Assembly (NCBI GenBank): GCA_023266115.1
Contig: JAHFRU010000003.1
Span: 191,978 to 255,977, forward strand
Reading direction: 5' to 3'
DNA length: 64,000 nt
From: Gammaproteobacteria bacterium
GTDB taxonomy: Bacteria; Pseudomonadota; Gammaproteobacteria; VBWC01
In this document: in pieces, positions 43,301-55,000 of the stretch
Position numbering within the stretch: the first letter of the stretch is position 1
Layout: each line of letters opens with the position of its first letter
Notes under the pieces: model-generated
Seen by the model: the letters and a program-made list of their open reading frames with translations, nothing else
The model's database searches: none
What the model was told of the DNA's origin: nothing
Program-made: the position numbers and the translations under genes

Positions 43301-45130
43301 TCAGAGAATGCGTTTGGTCTTGGTGATATCGAGTGCCGCGGCCGGCTTGTCGGTCAATTCAAAGCGGAAGCGCGAATACGAGTAGGTGTTGTCGAGTAAC
43401 TTTGTTAGCCTGGCCCAGAGCATCTCCGTGCCTATATTCAGCGCGACCATTGAGCCAACGTCATAGACCGCGGCCGGTGTAATCAGCGTCGTCGGATGTT
43501 CGCGCGGTTCCAGTCGTGGTGTCAGCAGTCCGCGATAGTATTCGCCACCGGAGCCGACCCCTCTCAACGCCTTCGTCGCCACCGCCCGGGCATCTTCGGC
43601 GAGCCGGTTAATGCCAAACGTCAGTCCCTGCCGCGCGCTCGATTTCAGCCAGATCACCGCACCGATGTTCCATTCCTTGCCTACCGCATTTTCCATCTGA
43701 AAGGCAATCAAATCGCCGACCCTGAGTTGCATGCTGGCGTTGAACGCGCATTCGGCATCGAGTCCGTTACCACTTTCGCGCAGCTGCCGGCACAGAAAAG
43801 GCTCGATGCTGACGCCCGATGACTTTGCCTGCTGTGCCTGCTCCTGTGTCGAATTGGCGAAAATCTTTTCCCAGATATCCTTGCCGATTTCTGCCGGGCT
43901 GCCGAATTTCGACGTGCGTGGCACGTTGATGCCGGTATCCAGCCGTGTTGCCTGCTCCTCCTGGATCCACGGCGTCTGGTCGGTATCGATCAAGGTCAGC
44001 GAATCGAGATTGCCTGATTCGAGGTTGCTTTTTCCCTGTTCGATTTCATCGCGCTCCGGAGAAAATTCCGCACCGCCGCTCATCAGGTAATGGCAGTTGG
44101 TCAGACCGATAATGATGGCGAGTTGCATCGGATTGGCGACGCGCCTGGAGATGCGTTCGGAACGAACCGCCCAGGCCTGGGCAATACGCTGGTAGAGACC
44201 GCGTTGGCGGCGTTCAAACAGGTTGTTCTGCTGTGCACCGGACTTGCTGCTGCGCGCCGCCATCGACTGGACATGCGCGTTAACAATGTTCACCAGCTTC
44301 GAAACGTCCAGACGCCGGCCGTGCTTCGGCAGCGCCCCCGCTTCGTCGTGGGCATAATAAGGGGATTTGTCGGCGTCGAGATCCACGACGAATTCGATCC
44401 CGGCAGGCGCTGCCTGATCAATCGGCAGAATACGGCAATTGTCCGTCCATGCGGACAAATGCCGATAGGCATCGGCCGCCTCACCCTGCATCAACTGGTA
44501 TGGATTTGCCAGTGCCAGCATTGCAATGCGTTTATAGGCGCTGAGTATCGTCGCGGCCTCATTCTGGTCGACGCCGTTTACCGGTCGCTCGAGTAATCCA
44601 TTTTCATGGGCATAGTGATAGAACTGATGCAGTTCAAACCATGCGCTGGCCGGCTCCGGTGAGTAGACGACGTAGGACTCGACGATCCAGCGTGACAGCT
44701 GCAGCACGGACTGATAGACAGCAAGTGTCAGCAACGCGCCGGGCGAGTCTTTGCTGGTGGTAATCGTAGCGAGTTCAACCGCCGCGATTTTGTAACCACC
44801 GGCCAATTCAGCGCACAGCTGCTCCACCAGTCCGGCATTGACTGCATTTTTGTCGCTCAGCGGGAACGCGGCGCTAAGATAGGTCTTTTTCAGCCCGGTG
44901 CAGAGCGTATCCACCAGCGGCGCAAACTGTGCCAGCAACTGGAGACGCTCGGCGACCGGGATCTGACAGCGGTTAATGTCGTGCAGCGCGTTGATCGACC
45001 GGCGCGCCGCCTCGGGTGAATCTGTTAGCGGGAGTGCGTCTACCCATGACTTGAGTGTCCCGGGACGCACCGGAACCGAGTCAGGCTTACCTGCCCGCTG
45101 TTCCGGGATCATTACTCTCAGTCGACTCAT
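43301..45130 (-). CDS. Large conserved protein of unknown function
   Basis: A 609-residue, mainly helical, soluble protein that I cannot assign. An N-terminal segment (about residues 25-100) with the pattern SWVDALPLTDSPEAARRSIN and VAERLQLLAQFAPLVDTL resembles the start of large proteobacterial proteins sometimes labelled c-di-GMP-binding or chaperone-like. The C-terminal 150 residues, with LRVGDLIAFQMEN and WNIGAVIWLKSSARQGLTFG, have a PilZ-like beta-barrel spacing. The RxxxR and DxSxxG c-di-GMP motifs are not evident, so no ligand is claimed. It is convergent with amgK (7 bp). Confidence 0.8.
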   Translation of the reverse strand: MSRLRVMIPEQRAGKPDSVPVRPGTLKSWVDALPLTDSPEAARRSINALHDINRCQIPVAERLQLLAQFAPLVDTLCTGLKKTYLSAAFPLSDKNAVNAGLVEQLCAELAGGYKIAAVELATITTSKDSPGALLTLAVYQSVLQLSRWIVESYVVYSPEPASAWFELHQFYHYAHENGLLERPVNGVDQNEAATILSAYKRIAMLALANPYQLMQGEAADAYRHLSAWTDNCRILPIDQAAPAGIEFVVDLDADKSPYYAHDEAGALPKHGRRLDVSKLVNIVNAHVQSMAARSSKSGAQQNNLFERRQRGLYQRIAQAWAVRSERISRRVANPMQLAIIIGLTNCHYLMSGGAEFSPERDEIEQGKSNLESGNLDSLTLIDTDQTPWIQEEQATRLDTGINVPRTSKFGSPAEIGKDIWEKIFANSTQEQAQQAKSSGVSIEPFLCRQLRESGNGLDAECAFNASMQLRVGDLIAFQMENAVGKEWNIGAVIWLKSSARQGLTFGINRLAEDARAVATKALRGVGSGGEYYRGLLTPRLEPREHPTTLITPAAVYDVGSMVALNIGTEMLWARLTKLLDNTYSYSRFRFELTDKPAAALDITKTKRIL

Positions 45131-45812
45131 TCTGCCGGTCCCTTCATCTAACTATCCAAGACACGATGTCGGCTGTAACGCTGGAATCTTGATGGTTTAC
45201 CGGCCTGCAATACGCCGCGATCCGTGTGCATTTTCTGGTTGATCTCGCGAATCTGCCGTAGCATAAACGACCTGAATATCAAAGGAAAGCGTGATGCTCC
45301 CCGTGTATTCACCGGTTGGCGGTGACGCCATGTTTCGATAAGCCAGCGATTTGCCCGGAGATACGTCGGCGGCATTTAGGTCGTTAGTTCTGGCCGCCGT
45401 CTGCGTCCGATTCTGATAACGACGCTGACCAGTATCTTCTGGCATGTTGCCGCTGCTGTTGTCGTGGGGGCGGGTACCGGGCTTTATCGAGGGCTGGCCA
45501 GGGTGATCATTGGCGGTATGAGCGTTAGGGAAGCTCTGATGTGTCGTCATTCCGGGCGGAGCGCAGCGGAGACCCGGAATCCAGCGCTTTCGAAACAGGG
45601 TGTTACTGGATTCCTCGGCGGCCGTTCCCGACACCGCCCTACCTCGTCCATCCGTGGACTCGCGCTTTCGCTGGAATGACAACAAGATGATTAAGTCAGA
45701 GTTTCCTTAGCACGGTGTTCACATTGACACTGTTGCCCGGCCTGTTACGTATCGGTGAGGGCTTGGCATAGCTGGCTGCCCGGGCGCCGGCCAGCTGAGC
45801 CGGCGTGAGCCT
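45131..45812. other. Non-coding gap with one MITE-like element
   Basis: This 682-bp gap has no convincing gene. A minus-strand frame (45197-45685) crosses the gap but its C-terminal part reads through the repeat, so it is probably not coding. The element at 45525-45709 fills the middle. About 45131-45524 shows no feature I can name. Confidence 0.6.
45525..45709. repeat. MITE-like element, copy 2 (diverged)
   Basis: This element matches the reverse complement of the copy at 13995-14166: both share CTGATGTGTCGTCATTCC, the GGAGACCCGGAATCCAG segment and TTTCGAAACAG. Its right end carries extra bases and mismatches, so the terminal repeats are no longer perfect. It is probably older or further decayed than copy 1. 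Confidence 0.83.
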
Positions 45813-46982
45813 CTAGACCGCCGAGCCGCACACCGCCGCGTAATCGATGTAGCCTGGAAACCCCGTGTCGCTGTTGCAGTACGTGCACTTCGGGTTACGT
45901 TTGAACTTCATTTCCGTGAAGCGGCCGTACAGCGCGTCGTAATACAGGAACCGGCCGATCAGCGGCTCGCCGATACCGAGCAGTATCTTGACGGTTTCGA
46001 CTGCCTCCATGACGCCGATGACGCCGGGGAGTACGCCGAGCACTCCGGCCTGCGCACACGACGGCGCGGCCTCGGGCGGTGGCGGTTCCGGAAACAGGCA
46101 GCGATAGCACGGCCCGGGATTTTTTTCGTTCGCCGGCCAGAATACTGTGAGCTGCCCTTCGAATCTGAACACTGCGCCATGCACATTGGGAATACGGTGC
46201 TTGATGCAGGCATCGTTGACCAGGTAACGCGTCGCGAAGTTATCCGAGCCATCTACCACCACGTCGTACTGCGAGAATAACTCGTCGACGTTGTCGCTGT
46301 TCAGGTGCAGTTGATACGGCACGACCTTGATCTTCGGGTTCAGCGCCTCGAGCGTTTCCACCGCCGAGGTTACCTTGGCGATGCCAACGCGGGCGTCGGT
46401 GTGCAGTATCTGGCGTTGCAGGTTGCTGCGGTCGACGACATCGTGATCGACAATACCCAGCGTGCCGACACCGGCCGCCGCCAGGTAATAGGCGGCGGGT
46501 GAGCCCAGACCACCGGCGCCGATCAGCAGTACCTTGCTGTCCATCAGTTTGAGCTGGCCTTTCTCGCCGACTTCCGGCATCAACAGGTGGCGCGAATAGC
46601 GTTCACGTGCGTCTTCGTCGAGCATGCGCGGAATCTCGAACGGCAGGCCGTCGTTTTTCCAGCGGTTAAAGCCGCCGGCGACCGAGCGCACATTCCGGTA
46701 ACCCAGTTTCTTCAGATTTTCAGCGGCGAACAGCGAACGCACGCCGCCGGCGCACATGACCAGCAGCGGGCAATTCGTATCGGGTACCGCGTCCTCGATA
46801 CGCAGTTCCAGATAGCTGCGGCCGAGCCGGTGGGCGCCGGCCGGACTGCCCTGCTTGATTTCATCGATTTCCCGGACGTCGATCAGTGCGGCACCCTGCT
46901 TTTGCAGGGTGATCGCCTCCTTCGGCGTCACCTCGGCAATCTCCGCCTTGAGTTCGTTCAGGCGCTGATCTTTGGCCTTCAT
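45813..46982 (-). CDS. moeB: Rhodanese-MoeB/ThiF-type adenylyltransferase fusion
   Basis: A 389-residue protein with two domains. Residues about 15-115 form a rhodanese domain with the persulfide Cys in LLVMCAGGVRS. Residues about 125-385 form an E1-like adenylyltransferase with the nucleotide motif LIGAGGLGSPAAYYL and the conserved DHDVVDRSNLQRQ. Zinc cysteine pairs are in CYRC and CTYC. It would adenylate and sulfurate a small ubiquitin-like carrier such as MoaD or ThiS, with the rhodanese domain as a sulfur source. The rhodanese is N-terminal, whereas eukaryotic MOCS3 has it C-terminal. moaD/thiS partners are not in the window. Confidence 0.9.
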   Translation of the reverse strand: MKAKDQRLNELKAEIAEVTPKEAITLQKQGAALIDVREIDEIKQGSPAGAHRLGRSYLELRIEDAVPDTNCPLLVMCAGGVRSLFAAENLKKLGYRNVRSVAGGFNRWKNDGLPFEIPRMLDEDARERYSRHLLMPEVGEKGQLKLMDSKVLLIGAGGLGSPAAYYLAAAGVGTLGIVDHDVVDRSNLQRQILHTDARVGIAKVTSAVETLEALNPKIKVVPYQLHLNSDNVDELFSQYDVVVDGSDNFATRYLVNDACIKHRIPNVHGAVFRFEGQLTVFWPANEKNPGPCYRCLFPEPPPPEAAPSCAQAGVLGVLPGVIGVMEAVETVKILLGIGEPLIGRFLYYDALYGRFTEMKFKRNPKCTYCNSDTGFPGYIDYAAVCGSAV

Positions 46983-47345
46983 CGTCGCGCTCCCGTATCA
47001 AATTCAGTTCTGACTATATGCAACGGCCCGGCACGGAAAATCTTTATTTACCGGGGAGTTAACTGGATCGGTCCCGGATCTGCCGGCCGCCGTTCGAATG
47101 GCGACGCTGTCCCGGTGTCGGATGCCGGGCGCGTCGCGCCACGCGATTATAGCAAAACATCGCCGGCCTGCGCCCCGCGGTCGACCGGTAACTTATAGAT
47201 TTTAATTAAATATTTAGGGCCCCGGCCGATAAAAGCGCTACGGCCTCGACCGTTCTCGCGGGCAAGTCTGTTGGCGAGCTCCGGGAACGCGCGGAATGCA
47301 GGAAACTGAATACAACGGACGGTGTGCGTACCGGAACGGTTTGCA
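46983..47345. other. Non-coding gap between moeB and the two-partner secretion genes
   Basis: This 363-bp divergent gap has no gene. An AT-rich island (47189-47217) stands out from GC-rich surroundings. It probably holds promoters for one or both genes; I could not define -10/-35 pairs. Confidence 0.55.
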
Positions 47346-49028
47346 ATGCAACAGTCCATACGGAAATGGATGCTGATCGGGTTAACGCTCGCGTCGCCGG
47401 CGGTTGCGCAGGCCGCGCCCGGCGTCGGGGACCTGATGCGGGATGCGGAGCGCGCGACAGTCGATAAGTCTCCCGATGTCGCCCCGCCTATCGAGACACC
47501 CGCCATCCGGCCGCAGCACAACCTGTCAGGTGTGACCGTGACGGCCAGTGTATTCAGGTTCGAGGGTAATCAGCTCATTTCCGGCGCGCAACTTGCCGGT
47601 GCGCTGGAAGACATGCTGCACCGGCCGTTGACGTTCGACGACTTGCAGGAGGCCGTGAGTCGCGTGACGCAGCGTTATCAGCGCGCCGGTTACATCGCGT
47701 TCGCGTACCTGCCGCCACAGAAGATCGTCGAGGGTACCGTCACCATTCGTGTTATCGAGGCAGTATTCGGCGGAGCTCGAGTTGCCGGTGGTATTGCGCG
47801 TGTGTCGCATGCCTTCGTCGAGCGCATCGTCGATACCGCTCATGCGCCGGGCGATCCCGTCCGTCTCGACAAACTGGAGCGCGGCGTGCTGCTGGCGAAT
47901 GACCTGTCGGGTGTCGGTGTCACAGCGGCGCTTGTGCCCGGCGATACCGAAGGGAAGACCGACCTGCAGGTGGTGCTCGTCGATGAGGCGCCGGTATCGG
48001 GAAATATCATGATTGATAATGCCGGTGCGCGCGCTACCGGCGAGGAACGTGTGATCGGTCAGCTCCACTGGAACAGCCCGACCGGCCGTGGCGACCTGCT
48101 GACCGCGACCTTGCTCGGCAGTCAACTCGCGCGCTACGGGCGTCTGCACTACGGCATGCCGATGGGGAGTGACAGCTGGCGCGTCGGCGCCTACTACTCG
48201 AATTTGCCGTACGAACTCGGCAAGGAATTCAGCGGCCTCGCGGCCGAGGGCGACGGTGACACGGCCGGGGCCGACGCCACCTATGCGTTGCTGCGTGGCC
48301 GTCATACCAATCTTTTCGTCAACGCCACTGTGGAAGGCCGGCACTATCAGAATCGTTCCCTGGGAACGGTCGACAGCGATTACCGGGTCAACCGGCTTAC
48401 GCTCGGCGTGCAGGGCAATCACGATGACGGCCTTGGGCTGGGCGGGTCGTCGGAGTGGGATGTTGATCTGGTCACCGGTCGGGTGGATCTCGACGGATCG
48501 CCGAGCAAGACACTCGATGATTTGACGGTAGCGACGCACGGTAATTACCAGCTGGTCGCGATGAATGGCAGCCGGTTACAGCAGCTGTCCACGAATGCCG
48601 CCATCTATCTGCGCGCGGTGGCACAGTTCGCGAGTACCAATCTCGATTCTTCCGAACACTTCGCGCTGGGCGGGCCGACCGGCATACGTGCCTATCCGGT
48701 CAGCGAAGGCAGCGGCGATGAAGGCTACGTGGTGTCGCTGGAGTTGCGCCACCGGGCCAGCGCCACGACCACGCTGGCGACGTTCTACGACTATGGTTCC
48801 ATCCGCCAGAACGACGACAACAATTTCCCGGGCGCGCCCGGGTTGAACCGCTATTCACTGCAAGGCGTTGGCCTGTCGCTACTCTGGTCGCCGCGCTCGA
48901 ATATCAATGCCAATTTCACCTGGGCGCAGCGGCTTGGTGATAACCCGAACCGCTTGTCGAGCGGCGCGGACCGGGACGGAAGCCTGCGCAAGGACCGTAT
49001 CTGGTTGAACCTCCAGTACGCATTCTGA
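47346..49028 (+). CDS. Two-partner secretion outer-membrane transporter (TpsB; ShlB/FhaC family)
   Basis: A 560-residue outer-membrane protein with a signal peptide (MLIGLTLASPAVAQA). POTRA-like repeats follow (about residues 60-220, including FRFEGNQLISGAQLAGALED and the conserved QRYQRAGYIAFAYLPPQ), then a 16-strand-type barrel. Motif 3 of the Omp85/TpsB family appears as LGGPTGIRAYPVSEGSGDEG, the tip loop that lines the pore. The C-terminus is aromatic (LQYAF), as needed for Bam insertion. It lies 1 bp ahead of its giant cargo gene, so the two are a TpsB-TpsA pair. Start ATG is chosen to give the signal peptide. Confidence 0.95.
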   Translation: MQQSIRKWMLIGLTLASPAVAQAAPGVGDLMRDAERATVDKSPDVAPPIETPAIRPQHNLSGVTVTASVFRFEGNQLISGAQLAGALEDMLHRPLTFDDLQEAVSRVTQRYQRAGYIAFAYLPPQKIVEGTVTIRVIEAVFGGARVAGGIARVSHAFVERIVDTAHAPGDPVRLDKLERGVLLANDLSGVGVTAALVPGDTEGKTDLQVVLVDEAPVSGNIMIDNAGARATGEERVIGQLHWNSPTGRGDLLTATLLGSQLARYGRLHYGMPMGSDSWRVGAYYSNLPYELGKEFSGLAAEGDGDTAGADATYALLRGRHTNLFVNATVEGRHYQNRSLGTVDSDYRVNRLTLGVQGNHDDGLGLGGSSEWDVDLVTGRVDLDGSPSKTLDDLTVATHGNYQLVAMNGSRLQQLSTNAAIYLRAVAQFASTNLDSSEHFALGGPTGIRAYPVSEGSGDEGYVVSLELRHRASATTTLATFYDYGSIRQNDDNNFPGAPGLNRYSLQGVGLSLLWSPRSNINANFTWAQRLGDNPNRLSSGADRDGSLRKDRIWLNLQYAF

Positions 49029-49029
49029 G

Positions 49030-52000
49030 ATGCTCACAGCGACGCGCCAAAGCGAAGAAATCACATGCCGCCGCCGGCTGGTCCTGTCGGCCGCTGCGGT
49101 ATGGTGTATCGCCGCGATGTGCGGCGCGCAAGCACAGACCGCCGAGGAATCCAACACGCTGCCGGTGCTGGATCGGGTCAGCGCCGGTACTGCGACAGTA
49201 CGTCAGTCGGGCGCAAGACTGGATATCGACCAGACAACGGACAAGGCGATTGTCGACTGGCAAACGTTTAACGTCGGTCGCGACGCGCACGTCAATTTCA
49301 ATCAGCCGTCGTCATCGTCCGTGGCACTCAACCGGGTGCTGGATACGCAGGCGAGCCAGATATACGGCCGGTTGACCGCCAACGGTCAGGTGTTTCTCGC
49401 CAATTCGCAGGGCGTGTATTTTGCACCCGGCGCGCAGGTCGATGTCGGCGCACTGGTTGCGACCACGCATCGGATCAGCGACGATAATTTTCTGAACAGG
49501 ATACTGCGTTTCACGCGCGTCGGTTCCGGCGGCGCTGTTATCAACGAGGCCGATCTCCATGCGCACGACCGCGGGTATCTCGCGCTGCTCGCCGACGAGG
49601 TGCGCAATGACGGCGTGATGACCGCGCGCCTCGGCACCGTCGCACTTGCTGCGGGTGAGGCGTTCACTCTGCAGTTCGACGATGGCCTGCTGAGCAACGT
49701 TGTTGTCGACGAGTCCCATCTGCGGGCGCTGGTCGAGAATCGTCGCGCGATAGTCACGCCGGGCGGCATGGTCATCCTCGCGGCACGCGCTGCCAACAGC
49801 CTGCTGGGTGGCGTCGTTAACAACAGCGGCCATATCGCGGCAACCGGGCTTGCGGTGCATGACGGCGTCATCGTTCTGGACGCGTCGAATGCCATCGAAT
49901 CGAGTGGAACGCTGGACGCCAGTAATGCGAGCGGTGACGGTGGCCGCGTGGAAGTGCATGCCGGTGACACGGCGATCGTGACCGGCATGATCGCTGTCGA
50001 TGGCACCGGCACGCACGGTGGCCGGGTGACGGTGACCGCAGCGCAGGTGGGACTGTTCGATAACGCAGCGATTTCCGCCAATGGCCAAACCGGTGGCGGA
50101 CAGGTCTACGTCGGTGGTGGCTGGCAGGGGAATGATCACGCGATACGCAAGGCCGATGCGGTGGTTATGTCGACCGGCGCGCGCATCGATGCAAATGCGA
50201 TCGATCATGGCGATGGCGGCACCGTGGTGCTGTGGTCGGAGCGCTACACCGGCTTTTACGGACAAATCCTCGCGCGCGGCGGTGGCACTGGCGGTAATGG
50301 CGGCAGCGTCGAGACCTCCAGTCACGACAACCTGCAGGCAATAGGCGCGGTGGACGCCGGCGCGGCGTTCGGCAGTGCCGGCGTGTGGCTGCTCGATCCA
50401 CGTAACGTGACGATTACCTCCAGCACCGCCAACGGCAGTTTCGACAGCGGCTCACCGAATACCTTCACGCCGACCGCGGATAATGCCTCGGCCAATGTGT
50501 CGACAATCAATACCAGCCTCAGCGGCGGCACCAGCGTCACCATTACCACCGGCTCCACCGGCGCCCAGCAAGGCCGTATCACGCTGAGTTCGGCGATTGC
50601 CAAGAGCGGCAATAACACCGCGACACTGACGTTGAACGCCGCGCAGGACATCATTCTGGATGCCGGTATCAGCGCGAGCAACGGTATTCTGAATGTTGTG
50701 CTCGAGCCCGGTACCGGCTCGATCGTGGCTAACCAGGACATCACCACCAACGGCGGCAGTCTGGATTTCAAGAAGGGCGTCTATGTCGGCGGCGCGGGGG
50801 TACGCAGTTTCACCACCAAGGGCGGCGCAGTCGATTTCCGCGGCGACCTGCTGATCGGTAATACCAACGGACTGACGATCAACTCGACCAACGCCGGCGC
50901 AGACGGTGCGGTGACCTTCCACGGCAAGGTCGATTCCGGTAATACCTACACCTATGTGGCCGGCGCGGTGAACTGGGACACGGCGCTCGCCAGTGCCAAG
51001 TCGGGTAACGGCGACGCCACCGGCGATACCTATCTTGCGACCATCACCAGTCAGCTGGAGAACAGCATTGCTGGCAGCGCGGCCGGTTACCTGGCATCGT
51101 GGCTGGGCGCACGGCGCATCGTCGGTCTCGGTACCGATGCCAACTGGCGCTGGGTGACCGGACCCGAAGGATTGGAAGACAGTGGCAACGGTCGCCAGTT
51201 CTTCACCCAGAACAGCGGCAGCTCCGGCGGCACGGCGATCAACGGCGCCTATACGAACTGGAGCACCAACGAGCCGAACAACTGGTCGGGTGGCGTAGCG
51301 AACCAGCCGCTCACGACCGAATACGAAAGTACGCTGCAATTTACCGGCACCGCCGGTCGTTGGAACGATCTCGCCAGGACCAGTACCTCGCCGCTCGGCT
51401 ATGTCAGGGAGACCAACGCCACGCCATCGCCGCTGACGGTTAACTCGGGCACCGCGACCACGACGTTCACGAATCTGGTCGGCAGCAACAAGGCGCTCAG
51501 TGCCGTCAGCGTGACGGCGAACACGGTCGCGATCAACGGCGGCGGAGTAACGACCAGCGACACGCAGACCTACAACGGCAACATCACGCTCGGCGCGGCC
51601 GCCACCACGCTGACCCAGACTGCGGCGGGTACAGACTTCACACTACCGGCGAGCCGGACGACCAGCAACGCGAGCGGCGGCAATGCGGCGCTGACGATCA
51701 AGACGACGCGCGATATTGTTTTCGGCGACAACAGCAGCATTGCGTCGTCGACGGGTGCGCTCGCCGTTACGCTGTGGTCGGACTCGGACAACGACGAGTC
51801 GGGCCGCGTCCAGGCAGGTTCGAACGTCGGCATCAGCAGTAACGGTGGCAACATCACGCTGGGCGGTGGTACCAATCCGGCCAGTGACTATGCTGTTGGC
51901 AGAACGGCCTCGCCGAACGAAGACGGCATCCGCTTCGCCTCGAACGTCACGCTCAACGCCGCCGGTGGCAATATCAGCCTGTTCGGCAAGGGCGGCACCG

Positions 52001-55000
52001 GCACTGGTGACAACAAGGGTATTGAATTCGACACCGGCAGTCAGATCATCACCAGCGGCACGGGTACCATCACGCTCAACGGCGTCGGCGGCACCAACTC
52101 CGGTGCCGGCGGATCGAGTTATGGTGTTAACTTGCGGCAGAATTCTCTGGTGCAGTCGGGCAGTGGTGCGATCTCGATCATCGGTCAGGGCGGCAGTGCA
52201 GGTTCCGGTGGCAGTAACCATGGCGTCGTGATCGAGAGCGATACACCCGCCGCCGGCGCCGGCTATATACAATCCGGCAGCGGCGCCATCACCATTACCG
52301 GCGTATCGGGCGATGCCAGCGCCATACGCTTCACCGGCAACAGCTATATAGGCAAGGGCAATCTCGGCGCATCGTCCAGCAACATCGCGCTGGTCGGTGA
52401 CTCCATCAGCCTCGCGACGACCGCGCAGGTCGAGAGTAGCGGCACGCTGACCGTCAGGCCGAACACGGCGTCCACGACGACAGGCGTCGGTGCGGGTGGC
52501 GGTACGTTGAGCCTGCCGCAGAGCTATTTCTGGAACGGCACCACCGGGATCTTCAAAAACGGTTTCAGCGGTATCACCATCGGTTCGGCCAGTCAGACCG
52601 GCGTCATTACGATTGATGGACTCGATTACAGTGATCCGCTGACGCTCCAGGCCGGCGGTGCCGGCGGCAGTATTGCGCTCGCCGGGGCGCTCGCCGACGG
52701 TGCCGCCAGCCGTGCCGGCGCGCTCAGCCTGATCGCCAACGGCGCGATCGCCGGCGCGGCTAATATCACGACCGCTGACCAGAACCTGTTGATCAATACC
52801 GCCAGCGGCAGCGGCACGCTGAGCGGCGTGCTCGCACCGGGGGCCGGTGGACTGACCAGGCAGGGTGCCGGCACCACGGTTTTGTCCGGTGCCAACACCT
52901 ATACCGGTGCGACGACGATCAGCGCCGGGATATTGCGCGCCGGCGCGGCGAACGTGCTGTCCGACAGTACCGCGGTGACGGTCGCCGGTGGCGCAACCTA
53001 TGATCTGAACAGTCTTGACGACACGATCGGTTTGCTTGCCGGCGCCGGTAACGTCACGCTGGGTTCGGCGACGTTAACCACCGGCGCTAACAACGGCAGC
53101 AGCACCTTCAGCGGTGTGGCGTCCGGCACAGGCGGGCTGACCAAGCAGGGCAGCGGCACGTTTACGCTGTCCGGCAGCAACGCCTACAGCGGCGCCACGA
53201 CGATCAACGCAGGCGCCTTGCAGGCCGGTGCGGCGAATGTATTGTCCGACAGCACGGCGGTGACGATTACAAGTGGTGCGAGCTACGATCTGAACGGTAA
53301 CGACGACACCGTCGCGTCGTTCGCCGGCGGTGGCAACATCACGCTGGGCGCCGGCACGCTGACCTCGAACGGCAGTAACGCCAGCACGACATTCAGCGGT
53401 ATGGCCTCCGGTACGGGCGGTCTGATCAAGCAGGGCAGCGGCACGTTGACGTTGTCCGGCAACAATAGCTATAGCGGCACAACGCTGGTGAGTGCCGGGT
53501 CGCTGGCCGCGGCGCATGCGAATGCCTTGGGCACGACCGCCGGTGGCACGACGGTCGCCAGCGGCGCGACACTGGATCTGCAAAATATCGGTATCGGTGC
53601 CGAAGCGGTCACGCTCAACGGCGGCACGCTGGCCGCAACGACAGGCACCAGCAGTTTGTCTGGCGCGATCGCGCTGGGCGCCGACAGCAACCTGAATGTT
53701 TCTGGCACGCAGCTAACCTTGTCCGGCGTGGTCAGCGGTGCCAACGCCCTGAACAAGACCGGCGCCGGTACGGCGGTATTATCGGGCAACAATACCTATA
53801 ACGGAACAACGACGGTCAGCGCCGGCACACTGATCGCGGCGCATGCCAATGCACTGGGCGCGACGGCGGCCGGTACCACGGTCGCCGACGGCGCGACCTT
53901 GTTGATTAACAGCGTCGTCATCGGCAACGAGGCCGTCTCGATCAACGGTACCGGCGTCGGTAGGTTGGGTGCGCTGCAAGGCAGCGGAACGGCGTCGCTG
54001 GCCGGCGCGGTCGCGGCCAGTACCAGTGCGACGGTCGGCGGCAGTGGTGGCCTGACGCTCGGTGCGCTCACCATCGCTGACGGCCAGACGTTGACGCTGG
54101 GCACGGGCGGCGCGCTCAACCTGACAACCGGTGCGACCAGCGGCGTCGGCGGCGGCGCGAGTTCGAATCTCACTGTGAATACCGCCGGAACCGCGACGCT
54201 GGGCGCCGTCGGTACCGACATCGGCGCGGTGAACGTCGCTGCCGCCGATACCACGTTGAACGCGGTGACCGCCAATACCATGGCCGTCGTCGATAGTGGC
54301 GCCAACGGCGTAACGCTCGATGGCGTGTTGACCGCGAACGCGAACAACGATGCCACCGCGCTGGTGATTGCCGCCGGTCAGTTCACCAACAACGTCGGCG
54401 CCGGTGCGCTGGCAACGCCGAACGGCAGCAGCCGCTGGCTGGTCTACACGGCGACGCCGGCGAGTAATACCTTCGGCGGTCTGGCGAGCGGGAATCAGGC
54501 GCTGTGGAACAAGACCTACGCCGGTTACGCGCCGGCCAGCGTGGTCGAAACCGGTAATCGCTATCTGTTCAGCACGCAGCCGACGCTGGCAATCACTGCG
54601 AGCAACAAGACCAAGACCTACGGCGATACGGTGAGCCTCGCCAGCCCGGTGCTCGGTACCGATTACAGCGTGTCCGGCTTTGCCACTGCCGCGACCTACG
54701 GCAATGTGTTTACGCAGGATGCCGCCGGCAATGCGTTGAGCGGCGCGCCGACACTGGCATCCGCTGGCGCGGCGGCGAGCGCCGCGGTGGCCGGTTCGCC
54801 CTATGCACTGACTATCGCCGCCGGGACGCTGGCGGTCGGTAACGGTTACGCGACCAACTACACCAACGGCACGCTGACCGTTGACACCAAGGCGCTGACG
54901 CTGCCGAGCCTGGCCGCCAGTAACAAGATATATGACGGTAACACCAGCGCGGCGATATCGAGCTATGGCGCCTTGACCGGCGTTATCGGCGCCGACAGCG

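Noticed and set aside
45197-45685. A 162-codon minus-strand frame in the gap before moeB
   Set aside because: Its first part is translated MITE-like repeat sequence and the rest has no clear family; it is better explained as non-coding.
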